NCBI GenBank assembly: GCA_016630955.3
Contig: CM050000.1
Location: 620,001 to 684,000, forward strand
DNA: 64,000 bases
From: Didymella arachidicola
Taxonomy: Eukaryota > Ascomycota > Dothideomycetes > Pleosporales > Didymellaceae
Direction: 5' to 3'
Of this stretch, positions 11,717 through 23,628 are shown in pieces. The notes below the pieces were generated by a model, which was given only the letters and a program-made list of their open reading frames with translations, did not search any database and was not told the DNA's origin. Each line of letters begins with the position of its first letter. The first letter of the stretch is position 1. A program made the translations under genes and the position numbers.

Positions 11717-12257
11717 GTGCTCGCAAGGTTGTGTGATGATGGATGACAGATGCTCCTTGATGACTCCATATCGATGGCTCGTGCTGATGACTCGCTTGCA
11801 TAACCGTCTCAATCCGTCTCTTAGCGGCGGAGATATGTAGGTGCTAAGGAGATAAGGAGGCTGAAACTGGGGCAGGTGCGTTCAGACATGCAGCTGCAAC
11901 TTTTTCTCCCCTCAGTCACTCATGTACATTCCACAAGGGCACTCATAACCCCTCAGCCCGAACTCTCATTGTTCTCAAAGGCATGAGCCGGCTAAAGGAG
12001 GAAAAACCTGTTGCTGTGTTCATCCGCTCCTCTAAAATCGATTTTCCCCAGTGTGGGGCCTGGCCGAGCCAGCTTCTTGCTGATGGGAAAAGAGCTTAGC
12101 CGGAGCGGAATGCTTTCCCGCCTGTCGAGCGATCGGGCTTTGCGCCGCAATACCTACTCGCGCAGTGATCTTGTTCATACGTGTAGTAGTTATCGACCTT
12201 ACGCAGACCTCCAACGCATTCGGAACCGTCGCAACTCACTCTCAGGCCATATACAAC
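11717..12257. promoter_or_regulatory. Bidirectional qutG/qutE promoter
   Basis: About 540 bp between divergent starts. It contains a purine-rich motif gctaaggagataagg near 11850 on the plus strand, but no clear copy of the QutA/Qa-1F palindrome. Shared regulation of the pair is inferred from the arrangement only. Confidence 0.45.
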
Positions 12258-12710
12258 ATGACCAAATCCATTCTCCTAATCAACGGTCCCAACCTTAATT
12301 TGCTGGGTACTCGTGAGCCTACCATATATGGCTCTACTACGCTACCTCAAGTCGTCGAAGCCGCGGGGAAGCAGTGCAATGAAAAATCCATCACATTTGC
12401 ACATTTGCAGTCCAACCACGAAGGTGTCATTGTGGACCGCATACATGAAGCTCGTGGCAACGTTGACGCCATCATCATCAATCCTGGAGCCTTTACACAC
12501 ACCAGCGTCGCGATAAGAGATGCTTTGTCTGGCGTGGACATCCCTTTCATCGAAGTCCATATCAGCAATGTCCACGCACGGGAAGCCTTCCGTCACCACA
12601 GCTACCTGAGCGATAAGGCCGTCGCGGTGATCTGCGGGTTGGGCATTTACGGATACGAGGCTGCAATCGAGTATGCATCGAGGCATATCAAACCGAAAGA
12701 GAAGGCTTAG
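12258..12710 (+). CDS. qutE: Type II 3-dehydroquinase (quinate pathway)
   Basis: 150 residues, intronless, from the ATG at 12258 (MTKSILLINGPNLNLLGTRE). The frame is open another 31 codons upstream, but the family N-terminus begins here. Arg19 and Tyr24 in GTREPTIYG are the flexible-loop catalytic residues; NPGAFTHTS near residue 75 and EVHISNVHAREAFRHHS near 100 complete the active site. The enzyme interconverts 3-dehydroquinate and 3-dehydroshikimate and in fungi serves catabolism, as a dodecamer in the cytosol. Its product feeds QutC in this cluster. Length matches the family (about 150). Confidence 0.96.
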   Translation: MTKSILLINGPNLNLLGTREPTIYGSTTLPQVVEAAGKQCNEKSITFAHLQSNHEGVIVDRIHEARGNVDAIIINPGAFTHTSVAIRDALSGVDIPFIEVHISNVHAREAFRHHSYLSDKAVAVICGLGIYGYEAAIEYASRHIKPKEKA

Positions 12711-13972
12711 GAACGAATTAAATATAGAAGTTGCTGAATTGGAGTCTTTTTGAACACAAAGCTGTTGACTTCCCGACCCTTCGACGAGTGGGGTGGCTTT
12801 TGTGGATGCTCACTTCTCGCTGCCCTTTACACGATCAACAATAACGAACGGGGTCCACATGATGACCATCGTTGAAGGTATGCATTGCTGGCATATTTGA
12901 TTACCCTGCGTGTTAGTCACCACGGAGTTTCCTTATTCCAAGAAGTGACGGCCGGACGAGTCCGACGGGGAATATAGCCATCATATTCCAAGCCATATAG
13001 TCGATCAAAGCTACTGTAAACCTGGGGTTGATGCGGCTTCTGTCCCCTTGGCGAAAGTCTGTACGATTTGGCCTTCCCAGCAGGGCAGTACTCCGCAACT
13101 CTAGATGAAGGCCGATGCGTAATTCGCTGGCTCATTATGGTCCACAATTGACCAGACATCCTGTTCCGCTGCCTGTAACCTTGAGATTCAGGAAACAACG
13201 GCAGTGAATGCCGTCGCCCAGCCCTTGCGGAAGATCAAGAAAGCCATGGTGTGTCAAACAGGGCAGTTGGTGCTCTGTTCAATGACAGTCAAGCATATGA
13301 TTTCTGCTAGAGGTAAAGACGTCAGGCTTTGGTACCGTTCTATGCTAGATGCACTTCAACCTTGGCGCAACCCTACCGGCATACAACATGACGAAATCGT
13401 TGTGAAAGCATTCAGCACTCACGTGACGATGGTGTCCCAGGGACAATAAAAGAAGCTCTGGACGAAAAAAGGAGAGGGGAAACCCGCTGGGTCTTTGCAA
13501 ACTTGGATGCTCAAGAAGCCATCTGTATATTCGTTGAGACCGCCGGGAAAGTGTTATGGTCTAGACTTTGTAGGTCACCTGAGCTTCTCGCCATGACTTG
13601 TGGCGTGCATATTTCGCAGAACGGTCGACCGTGGTTGCTCACCAAGGCGTGCTGCGGTTCTGCTGAACGGGCAACGTTGGTGAAAGGCGACAAGGGATCG
13701 CGAGATCGAGACGCTTTCTCAACAACGGGCGCTAAAACCGATGCCCCACTCAGCCCCGCCAGCGGACCAATGCATGCAACTGGGGCTGTGCGGGTGGCGG
13801 CTGCCCGGCATTACGACGACCTCGACCTTCAAGCTTCCTTTCCTCTACGCACGTCTCTAGGCTGCAACCACTACCAAACATTTCTGAATACTGCCCCTTC
13901 TGCTTCTTGGTATACCTGGACTCTTATCTGCCTCTGCGGTCCTCCGAGTAGAAACCGCGGTAGTCCGCTATC
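12711..13972. other. Long intergenic stretch
   Basis: About 1.26 kb. An open frame at 13503-14204 runs into the leader and intron of the next gene in the wrong frame and has no domain, so I treat it as chance. No RNA gene or repeat is seen. Confidence 0.4.
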
Positions 13973-15295
13973 ATGCCTGCGCCACTTGCCAAAGGTGAGG
14001 ACGAGCTCTCACTCCACTAATGCATGTCTCTGCTGTGCACCCTGTACCCTTTTGAATCAAGTCCCGTTCTTTTCCCATGTATTCGATCGATTGCCAACCT
14101 GCTTGCAGGCTCCGGCTTGCGCTCTACTTCACCCAACTCCCAGCCTGGTTACCCTCGAACCTCTCCGCACCGGCCTAACCACCCCTTTGCTACAGGCCTC
14201 ATAATCGCCGCATCAGTCCTCGTCGCTGCTGGGATCGCCATATACGAAAGCCCCCAAGTACGACAATGGGTTGACCAGTCACGTCGCAAAATCGCTGTAG
14301 CCCTCCATTCCCTCGGTGACGACGTCCAGCCGCGCCGGCAGAGCGAATCCTCGGATAACTTCGAAGAGAGAAAAAGAAGACGGGAAGAGCTAATACGCCG
14401 CAATCGCAATGAGTTGATTAGGCAGGCTCGTGAGGAAGGCATAGCAGTCGACCTAGACGAGCTGGCTAGGATTGGCACTGAAGATGCTGCGCTCGCGGAG
14501 AGACGATCCCGCGCCAACAGGTCGAAGAGCTTCGACGAGTTGGTAGGCCACGATGGTATGTTGAGACAAGACGCAATGGCGACTGGCGCCGAGGCTATTA
14601 GCAATGGGGCGAGGAAGCGAGGTGCCGCTGGCTTCGCAGCTGGCACGGCCGCAGCAGCAGCCGCCATGACGAACCCGTTCGCAGACGAGAATGTACTTTT
14701 CGACGTTGGGGATGACGATGAGGCTCCATCACCCAAGCCATTCATCTACGAAGAACCTATCCCTCGCTCGCGCTCTGCCACCCTCGAAGCCGGCACGCCA
14801 CCGATTGAGGCACCTGCGGAGGCACTGTCTTCAGCTCCCCTCATCGACCTGACTTCCGAACCTCAGTCTGTCTATTTGCACCCTGAGACCCATTTGCCAT
14901 CTCCTGCTGCACAGCTGCAGGCATCTGAGACCGACCAGGCCGCCCAGTCTTTCTACTCCTTCGCCTCTTCCAACGACGGCGATGACGACTTCGAGCAGAT
15001 GTCCGCTGGCACTCTTACGCCGCACTCTGAACGTTCCGGCACAACAGGTGCCTCCGTCGTACCCAGTCACGCCGATGACGTTGCAGTCTTGAGCATGCAG
15101 AATGATGCAGACCATGATGCGAGGTCAGAAGTCTTTTCCGAGAGTGGTTTTACAGACGCCGGCTACAGCGACTTTGAGCTCGGTGAGAGGACTGGCGTCA
15201 TGACGCCCAACTCGTGGACAGATGTTGGGAGCGACAATGAGAGCGAATGGGGTGGGCCTCAGGGCAACGGCCACGTGAGCCAGATTCATCAGTAG
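13973..15295 (+). CDS. Conserved fungal protein with one N-terminal membrane segment
   Basis: Two exons, 13973-13994 and 14196-15295, joined over a 201-bp intron, give 373 residues beginning MPAPLAKGLIIAASVLVAAG. Residues 7-25 form one hydrophobic helix, followed by a conserved-looking QVRQWVDQSRRKIAVALHSL and a strongly charged helix with an RRREELIRRNRNELIRQ run (about 65-90). The rest is acidic and low complexity, including short runs of Ala and Asp. The tiny first exon is proposed because the membrane helix begins right after a good acceptor (ctacag) and the join restores a compact N-terminus; a longer uninterrupted reading from 14024 would put a poor sequence in front. I do not know the function. 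The layout suggests a tail facing the cytosol with a signal anchor. Confidence 0.75.
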
Positions 15296-15468
15296 GCGTT
15301 CTCTTTCATCACTTTCATGCGGCAAAAGAATGATTGCAAGGCGTTCCGGCAGAGTCAGTTCACGGTTGGCACTGGCACAGATATTTGTGGTGTTACCTGT
15401 CGTCATCTCGACGATACCTCCCTGCTCCTTCGTACATATACTTGTCTTTATATCTATCACTATTTCTA

Positions 15469-16004
15469 TCAGGCCACGTCCTTCTTATCCTGAGTCTCGT
15501 CCTTCAATGTTGCGAGAAGTTCAACCCAGCTTATACCCACATTCGCCAACGCCTCTTTGGCTGCGAGGATTTTTACTTCGACGCCAGGATCGAGATACCC
15601 GCCGCCTCCGTTCAGGACGAAATGAAAAAACACAGTTGCGCTCGGGCTTGACAGGAGGGGGTCTTGGTTGGTCAACAGGGCAGGGCTGAGGTGATCAGAA
15701 GCCTCCATGTTTGGATCTTGCGTAAAATCTATGCGGCCGATGTTGATCTCTTGCGCGCCGTAGATGTTAATGAGGTCTGCGATAGAGAGGTCATGGTTGT
15801 CGTTGAGCAAGAAGCGCGGGACATCGAAGATGCGGGAGTACAAGTAACCCATAATCTTTCACTGTTCGGGGTTGGAAACACGACATGCATTCACAGTGCT
15901 AGTGAACGGCAACGCACATAATATGTACTGTTCGTGGGCTTGGTGTTTGCTGACACGTCGCCAGGATGTGTGTGTAAGCCCTCGGACGAGGACACCTTCC
16001 CCAT
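15469..16004 (-). CDS. Small conserved protein, unknown function
   Basis: Two exons on the minus strand, 15918-16004 and 15469-15855, with a 62-bp intron (gtgcgt...aag), give 157 residues. The join produces the smooth stretch TNSTYYIMGYLYSRIFDVPR at residues 24-43. Later features are NIYGAQEINIGRIDFTQDPN (about 65-85), VFFHFVLNGGGGYLDPG (about 105-121) and a C-terminal helix. It looks like a compact soluble protein; I have no firm family name. It lies convergent with the membrane-anchor gene (173 bp between stops). The acceptor gaaag is used in place of a nearby cag because only it keeps the frame open. Confidence rests on the even amino-acid pattern rather than a known domain. Confidence 0.62.
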
Positions 16005-16123
16005 TTTTGCGTGTCTCCATGACGTCCGACTGAACTTTCCTCCACCCCTTCGCTGGTCTCGCCATCTGAAGAGGGAGAGGGCGAGCGCTTGCTGAAAAGT
16101 ATCTTCCTGCTCCTACCAGAACG

Positions 16124-16363
16124 CTACTTGCGGTCCTTGTGCCTCTTTACAAGTCTCGGGCTCGTCGACAGCTTCTTTTCTCCATCAATCTCCTCGCCAT
16201 TCCCCACTAGACCACTTGATCGCCGCGCCTGGCCCACCTCCAAAAGGCGCAGTTGTTCCTCAAGCTGGTGGACCTTGTTGAATAGACGCACAATGATAGA
16301 CATTCCCACTCTCACTTCCACATTGAGCAGTTCCTGCACCGCTATCAACTGAGGTCGTGGCAT
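16124..16363 (-). CDS. Possible small coiled-coil protein
   Basis: 79 residues from the ATG at 16363 (MPRPQLIAVQELL). Residues 20-45 form a likely amphipathic coiled coil (VRLFNKVHQLEEQLRLLE) and the end is very basic (RLVKRHKDRK). The frame remains open upstream to about 16543 without an ATG, so an upstream exon could exist. Family unknown; may be spurious. Confidence 0.3.
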   Translation of the reverse strand: MPRPQLIAVQELLNVEVRVGMSIIVRLFNKVHQLEEQLRLLEVGQARRSSGLVGNGEEIDGEKKLSTSPRLVKRHKDRK

Positions 16364-16543
16364 CCTTGGGCTATTCTGAGATCTACTTTGTGTGCTCCAC
16401 GTCGTTCTTTTTCTGTAGCGCTCGGCTATCCCCGTAAAGAGAGGTAGACTCCTTACACGCACAACAATAGACTCTGTGCTGGCAGCGCCATTGTGCTGAT
16501 TCTCGGGACTGCCATCGGGATTTTCGAACCAACGGCGCTGCAA

Positions 16544-18338
16544 GCCACAGCGGTGCGGTGGTGGTTGGCTTCAGCTAGATAAGCTCCAGCGGCGCATCGG
16601 AGAGCTAAACTATCGATCATCCCTAAACTCGTTGTTATATCGTACTAGTCGAGTGGTGTTTTATGCATTCAAGTGACCCGTCCACTGCATGACAAGTGGG
16701 AACGTGATAACAGGGCGTTGAAACGACTGCGCAGACATGGTTCTGGATCTACCTCCTAGTACTTCTGAGCATGAAACAATCCTGCACTTCTGGCTGCTCT
16801 GATAGTAGCAGATACAATGTGGATAGTTCGACTTGTTCAGATGGCCGAGTCCTCAAGAAGCAGGACAGAGGAATACGTACGTCTTCCAAAGCTACAGCTC
16901 AAAAACAATACTTTCTCCAGCGGAGTATAACCTGACGATATCTCCGAACTCAGTCCGACCTCACGCATATATCCGAGCCCAAGTCAAATTCCTATGGCAG
17001 CTATGTCAGGGGCGTTTTCATCGTACCTTCAAACGGCTTTGCGGCCCAACTCGGCTCCGCGGGAAGAGGACTTGTGTAGCCTTATATACTCAACAAGTTC
17101 CAGGAAGGAACTTCTTCGGGAATGAAGACCATTTGCATTCGTGTGAGCCTTGACCTTGGAATCTTTCTTGGCTAATGGCGCCTAGTCTCGGCGGGTGATA
17201 CAACGGTGCACTCTAGGCGCAGCTGTTGGCGCATTACACCTCGTCAATGTCTTTTCCATGTCACAGAGAATTGTTCAGCGGTTCCTAGTGGAGGAAGTGC
17301 TCTTCGTGGGCTGAGTTCATTGGTTGTGGTATGAGTCTACAGACCTTTCATTGGTCGGACTTTCGAGGACTGGGATCAGGGCGCTCAACTCTGCTGCATT
17401 TTCCTTATTTCCAGATCGCGCTAGATCAAAGATAGACTGCATTCATCGCGTGAGAGCTTGGCCAGGGGTCAGTGTGTCCACATTTGTATTCAGAGAAGAC
17501 AGGTTTACCACAGTATATACTAATGTCTTAGAGGCTTATTATCCGTGGAACGAACGTCTTGGCTTTTCCGATAGCACGTAAGGTTGATTGGCTATAGGGA
17601 GCACTGATCCTTTGAGCCGTTGATAAATTTCACGATATAATGTAGATAGAGGGTTTCTTTCTGAAATTAAATCGTTTTGGGTTTGGGAACTAACCAGCGC
17701 AAATCCGCGCATGAGATCCTGGCGTGGAGCAATAGCTGTTCGCTTCTCGTGCTGAACAATCAAAGGCTTTTCTTTCAAGACCATACGTCCTGCCATCATA
17801 ACACGCAAGCACTGATGCACATTCTGTTCCAAACCGAGATGTAACATCAAGAAGTTCCATGGCTCACTCGAAACTAGTTCCGCGCTTTTCCGTCGGATCT
17901 TCTTTCCCATGTCGAAACTGGCAGTCTTAACCTAGGGTACCGAACTACATTTACCCTCGTACCACTCGACTCGAGTCTAACACTGGCTCCCGAATCTGCA
18001 AGCATGCTCAGCCCATCGTGTAGAACACCACTGGGCTCCGTAGCAAGATTCATCTGTACCACCTCCAAGCAGCTCAGCGCCACAGAACGACGCTGCATCG
18101 CTGACCATCCGAACAAGGCCGTTAAGTCATCGTGCTCTCTCGTTGTCCTGGTAATGGTGCAGTGCTGTTACTGGAGTGTACTTTCGAACCTCATTGGGTC
18201 TGAGGCTCTGGCTCTGGTTGGACCATGGTCCAGCTGCTCAAACAACGAATTTCGTGGAACGATGGCATTACGACGAGCGGTTGCTGCCGCCGTGGGATGT
18301 AGCGTTTGCTGTAGAAGGGTATTATCCTAATCAGACTC
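16544..18338. other. Long gene-poor stretch
   Basis: About 1.8 kb. The best open frame is minus strand 17539-17910 (124 residues, MGKKIRRKSAELVSSEPWNF). Its block GRMVLKEKPLIVQHEK recalls the start of fungal SET-domain proteins, which could make it a remnant, but this is weak. The plus-strand frames at 16833-17153 and 17324-17581 have no recognisable features. Confidence 0.35.
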
Positions 18339-19307
18339 TCATGAATTGTGTGGAGACGACAACTTGCGGATCAAGTTTGACCTTGAGTACGGACTGTCCG
18401 AGAATGGCGAAGGCAATGCGTTCCGCGGGCCCCTAATTGCCAGGCGATCCGCTTCACGTTGGACGTAGGTCTTCAAACGAGTGTCGGGGCACTCCGAGTG
18501 CTGCCCAACAAGCTCCATCAGACCTCGCATATCGTTTTTCAGGATGTCAACCTCAGCTTTGAGCATCTTATTCTGCCGCTCCATATGTCGGGCCAACTCG
18601 ACAAGTTCCTCCTGCTGCCTTTTCTGCTTGCTCCTGCACTTACTTGCAGCCTTGCGATTCTTCTCAAGGTATATAGCGCGCGCAGACCCAGGCACGGCAT
18701 AATCGGAGCCGCGTCTTCGTCCAACTTGGGTTTGTGGCATCGTCGGCGACTGTGAATCGAAGTTGGACTGCAGGCTGTCGCAGCGCCCTTTCGTCGGGAG
18801 CGGATCGTTTTCGTTGGTGAAAGAAGCGAATGTCGAGGGTACATTTTGGGGCACCTGTCTGTGAAATGGCGTCTCGATGTCAGCTCCAGGTGACGGACTG
18901 TCAACATCGAAGTGTATGTTGAGAGGTGAGGCCGTCACAGAGTCAAAATGACTGCTTGCTGTGAACATCGCAGGTGGTGATTGCAAGCCTGCTGCGGACA
19001 CCTCGGATGTGCGTTGTCCATTGGATTGCAAATTGAAGTCGTTGAAGGATTTGAGCGAGAGTTGGTTGTAGAATACCTTCTCGCTTAACGCTGATTGTTG
19101 TGAACTGGGCTCGAGAGTGTGATTCCGGTTCGAGGATTGCGCATTGGGCAGGGCGAATCCTTTGTAGGCCGCGGAGTCTCCTTGTGAAGTCGGCCAGCGG
19201 TCCCCTGCGTTGTACATCGGCGAATTCCTCGACATTGGGTCGAACTCAAATCCACAAGGCAAATTGTGAGCGCCAAAAGATTGCATCCCTAGCACTGACG
19301 TAGACAT
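18339..19307 (-). CDS. bZIP transcription factor (ATF/CREB-like)
   Basis: Intronless, 322 residues from the ATG at 19307. The basic region YLEKNRKAASKCRSKQKRQ spans about residues 210-230 with the family signature N-x7-C/R; the leucine zipper follows to about 270 (heptads ending in LVEL, MERQ, LKAE, ILKN, LMEL). The Lys-Cys-Arg in the basic region is of the Atf1/Atf21 kind. The first 200 residues are Ser/Pro/Asn-rich, as in an activation region, with no clear PKA or MAP-kinase domain seen. It is a nuclear DNA-binding dimer by family; targets unknown. Upstream lies 2.8 kb without a supported gene, enough for a large promoter. Confidence 0.9.
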   Translation of the reverse strand: MSTSVLGMQSFGAHNLPCGFEFDPMSRNSPMYNAGDRWPTSQGDSAAYKGFALPNAQSSNRNHTLEPSSQQSALSEKVFYNQLSLKSFNDFNLQSNGQRTSEVSAAGLQSPPAMFTASSHFDSVTASPLNIHFDVDSPSPGADIETPFHRQVPQNVPSTFASFTNENDPLPTKGRCDSLQSNFDSQSPTMPQTQVGRRRGSDYAVPGSARAIYLEKNRKAASKCRSKQKRQQEELVELARHMERQNKMLKAEVDILKNDMRGLMELVGQHSECPDTRLKTYVQREADRLAIRGPRNALPSPFSDSPYSRSNLIRKLSSPHNS

Positions 19308-22153
19308 AGGTGAGATGTGGAGTTATGGATGATCTCAAAGGTAGGTGGGGTAGGCGTGTCCTTGTGAGGCTTTGATGTGTCCTGTATTAAATCAGTTAGT
19401 ATTCCCACTATCCGCGGAGCAAGTAGTTTGGGACCATCAAGGGAAGCGTGCCCTTAAGTAACTGCATTTTCTGCTTGGAACTGGACACGCAAAACTCTCG
19501 AGCACTTCCGGTTGGCTGCTGATCATGATGCAATGGCACGGATAGCACCCAAGTAATGCTTGCTCCCTTCATAGCGGAAAGTCGGCGTGTCGCAGCAAAC
19601 TGGAGCAAGGGTATGGGGTAGATGTCTCTGCCGTTGCAGGACATATGCATGGTTACGCAAAGCCCCTTCAGCTGCGGACCGTTTGGGATCATCCGGGCGT
19701 TGAGTTTGCGAAAGCGTAGCTTGCAGGTCATCCAAATGCCACTGTCGGTCAACCTGGCCGCGCATGATCCATACGTGGGTCTTGTGGGTCTTAGCAACGA
19801 GTCGCCCTACCGGTCAGGAAGGCCGCTGCCAATTAGCACACAGCCCGCGTGCACAACGTCCACGCGGGGTTTGTCGACTCGCCAAGGCTGTACCAAGAAA
19901 GTAAGTTTTCTCCGGGCTGGCTGCCGCGGGACGGGGAAGAGAAACGGTGCTGCCAGCCTCGTGTTGAGTGACGCTAGATGTTTGCAGGCGTACGCCTTCG
20001 CTTTCCTTGGAGAGCTTCGGATTCACCCCATCGTTCGCCTCCAGTTACGTTTGGTCGTCTTCATGATGATATTTGTGATAGGGACTTGCGGCCACCGGAG
20101 GTGCGCGCTTATTGATCCTTCCTTCCCGAGCGAGTGCGCTAAACCTGTCTCGGCCTAGCCACCGTTGCGAGCCACCGTTGGTCCGTTGCGAGCGCGAGCC
20201 ATATGTCGCGTCAGCCCATTTAATTACACCCCGGCAGCGGCAGCGTCAGGTTCCATCTCTGTCCGTGGTAAAGCGTCATAACGTCCGAAGAAGGGATTCA
20301 TCGAGATGTTTCCCTGGAAACTGGTGGTGATTGATGCGGCCTAATGGGGCAGATCCGAGTCAATCCGACTGCCAGTCCAGTCTCTCAAGCGAGTAAGTGA
20401 GAGACTTCCAGGCGGTACGTACACTTGCATTTTTTGCAGCTGTCCTTAGGCTGGATCCCCGTACTGTGTCTCACGTAATTGCGTCGCTTACGGAGCATTC
20501 CTTAGCGTGCTACGTCATTTTCAATGGGACTCTCCGCAATTCAAACACGCGCAAACCAGACAGAGTCCTAGCATACAGATCCACGCTGAAGTATTTTCAA
20601 ACGTCAAGTGTGACGAGGAACACCCGCATGATCTGAATGACAGTACCTAGATACTTACACTACAGATCGACCGCGACGAAGACGCTGTCAGCTTCGTTCC
20701 GCAATCGATTCAAGCCCCCTTCGTCGAGTACCTGGCGGCCTTCTACTTGTTGAGAGCCTTCTTCTGACAACTAAGTCTCAGCTGACATTTCGAGGCTACA
20801 TGCGGTAGTCGCATCCCACCATGCCGGGGCGTTGGTAGCCATGCGTGCGCCGTTCGTTAGCGATACCTAGTCTCGGTGAAGTCTACCTCAGCTAATAAGC
20901 GAGCTGACAGAGGTTTTGGAATGCTTCTGCCTGCAGACCTCGCTCTGTTCGCACCTTCACCTTGCATTGCCTGTTCGGTACGGCTGCGGCAAGCGGCCAA
21001 CCACCTTGCTGCTCAGTACATTTGACACGAACCTAAATTCACGACCGCTGGAAGCCTGCAATAGCAGAGGACCCAAGCCAGACTGCGACGGATGCCTAAT
21101 TGCGACCGTTCCTGTGCAAAGAGATATCCCCTGATATTTTTGAATCGACCACCTACCATAGGTCCATTGAAAAGGGTCGATTTTTGTAATTGGTAGCCAT
21201 GCGGTCCATCTTCCATTCGAGGTAGCTCAAGATATCCATGTCCTTACTGAGATCACTGATCTGATAACAGATCAGCACAACGAATCTTTGAGAGCGCACC
21301 AATTACTTTTGCGATGGTTTCACGTTAGTGCCGGGTTTTGGCATCTCGTTTTAGCAGTGACACACTACTATTTCGAGGCCATGTGACCCGCTGCACTGAC
21401 CACAACTCCGTTACTTCTAGCCATTATCAGTTTACGACTATTTCGATTCGCGGTCTGCCGTTCGTTCGGTAGCACGTCGATATTTTCGTAGAGGTGGAAG
21501 ATAGGTGTAATAGGAGGGCCTTCAAGTCCGACAACCAATTGCACCGCATTTGCTGTTGTGGCACGCTGCTTGGACAACTTGCCCGCCCCAATCATGTGAC
21601 AAAATGCTTTGCAAAATATGTTCATTGCTGGATTTCTTCGACTCTGATCCGTTCCGCCACGGAGACTACTCGGCAAATTGCGCCGATGGGATTACCGAGA
21701 CGCAGATATCACTACAGTACTTCATGACCACGTGGTGAGAAGCAATGGCCGGGAGGCGCACACTATTACTATTTCGATGTTGTTCTATTTCCGAATGAGG
21801 CAGAATAATAACAAGGACATAACGAGTCAAGAAGGGCTTTTTCATGCACGAGGCGATGGCCTTCCGCGCGCAGCTCTATGAGAAGACGTTGTGCGGTTCC
21901 ATCTCTTCTACCGGCCAAAGTGGATACTTGCAAGTACGAACCTCCCTTGTCAACTTAAGAATGTGCCGCAATGGACTTATCCGAAGCCGAACAAGCTACG
22001 GGAAGGAAATAGTACCACAGCCATGTTGGAACCTCGCACCTGGCCAACGTGACTTCCATGTCATCAAGTGAAGCCTGATTGACGGCCATGAAGGCTCCTC
22101 TGATACAATGTAGATCTCTTTCTTTCGTACAGGTTGCTAAAACTACCAACTAC
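19308..22153. other. 2.8-kb gene-poor stretch upstream of the bZIP gene
   Basis: No conserved gene is recognised. The 178-codon plus-strand frame at 19622-20158 has no domain and odd composition. A perfect inverted repeat (ctgatctg / cagatcag, loop ataa) sits at 21256-21275. A repeated word ccaccgttg occurs near 20160. Old decayed transposon sequence is possible but I see no terminal repeats. Confidence 0.4.
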
Positions 22154-23628
22154 TTATCTCTTCCTGACTAGGTCCAACAGGCTTAGAAAGGCATCTGTCT
22201 CATTGCTTGCCTGTGGTTCCTTTTTCCGTGCCATACGCGTCACCGTTGGCTCGACTGGGACTTTGTACGCTTCCTTTCCCTGCTCCGCAACATCCCAAGT
22301 GCCTCCTTCCAGTTTCAGTCCTCCGGTTTTCGACAGCTTTACGGTATGTGATGCCGCTCCATCCTGCAGCTTTGTTTTTGGGGCATGTCCAAGCGATGTG
22401 AGCTGAACATTATCGGGTGTATCCTCCACGAATCCGGATTCTGGTGACTGGCTCGAGGGTTCAGGCTCGATGGACACTAGAGCTTCCAAGATTAGGGATG
22501 TCGACATTTCTTGCACACCATCGTGACGGAATGTTCTGACTAAACAAGGAAGTGTCTGTGTTGTAGCGTCTGTAGAGATATTCTTTGTTCGAAGACTGGT
22601 AAGGCTACGCTGAGCTTCGTCGTTGTAAGGCTCTTGCTGTTGGGCAGGTATTCGAGCCATGGTGAGGTTCTGGGTCACAGCGGCTTTGACACTCCAAGGC
22701 TCCATTAGCACCTCAACACTGTAGAAGCGCTTAGTCAAGGTAGAGTTCGCAACGGCTTTCAGCTCCCATTCGATGATATCAGCTAACCCTCCTCTTGCCT
22801 TGAAGCTCCACACATTCAGATTGGTATCTCTGATGAGCTCAAGTTTGGACCGGGTACGTCGAATAATGGTCTGTCGCGAATGAACCGGCGATGGAGGCGT
22901 AAGCAGAGAGTGCAGAATCAGCTTCATCCTGAAATCCTTCTCTGTTTGTCTTATATTCTCAGCAAACCCTTGATACGCTTGTTGGATCTCTTTGCGAATA
23001 GTTTGGACATTCCGGCAAACCCTGGCTGCGTCCTCGCCCTCTTGAAAAGTTTGAAGCGGCTCCCGGACCTGATAGATCACAGCATGCTTTAACCCTGACA
23101 CAGGTGGATTTTGTGAGTCGGCAAGTCCCTGGTCCGGTCCCTTAGGAGCGATAGGCACCGTTGAGACGGCTTCGATTGAACTTTGTTGCAGGCTCTGTTT
23201 CGTGAGGTCATTTGGCTTTCTTTCGTGAGCCTGTTCTGTATCTTGGTGTATTGTGCTGACGAGATTCAGCACAAGACTCGTAGCAGCTGCCTAGTTGGTC
23301 ATCAGCAAGTCTTTTATGAGCAAGACGAGCAGGGTCGCACTGTTGTCTGCTTCACCAACGCAGCTTCCACCTCAGCTTGCTCGTCCCGCACTTGCTTCAT
23401 GAAGGCCCCTAGAGTAAGTGTAGCTCGTTGCCGTTCGTTGCTGTAACGCGCAACGTCCAACAGAGACTTCAGCGTGTTCTTGCTTTCGTGGGTAGTCTTT
23501 GTGCCAACTCCTCCACTTGGAGCTTGCTGCTGATCCATGATCACTTTTGGAATGTACGGCACGACCGCGGTGCTTTGAGACGGCGTTGGCGAGGGTTGAA
23601 ACTCTAACGAGGGGGGGTAGCGTAGCAT
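22154..23628 (-). CDS. Fungal protein of unknown function
   Basis: Two exons on the minus strand, 23356-23628 and 22154-23290, joined over a 65-bp intron (gtgaag...ctag), give about 469 residues. Use of a donor 15 bases downstream (gtgcga) would add five residues and also keeps frame. The N-terminal exon has a charged helix (MKQVRDEQAEVEAAL); residues about 150-215 form a likely coiled coil (VCRNVQTIRKEIQQAYQ, ENIRQTEKDFRMKL). The middle has TLTKRFYSVEVLMEPWSVK, a folded-looking block. The C-terminus ends in an amphipathic helix (FLSLLDLVRKR). No signal peptide, membrane segment or domain I can name. It could be lineage-specific. Confidence 0.55.

Noticed and set aside
10022..12257. QutA/Qa-1F binding palindromes in qut promoters
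   Set aside because: No sequence close enough to GGRTAA-N4-TTAYCC was found; single TAAG/GATAAG words are common.
13503..14204. 233-codon plus-strand frame
   Set aside because: Covers leader, first exon and intron of the membrane-anchor gene in the wrong frame; no domain.
19622..20158. 178-codon plus-strand frame
   Set aside because: No family features, irregular composition and no neighbouring support.
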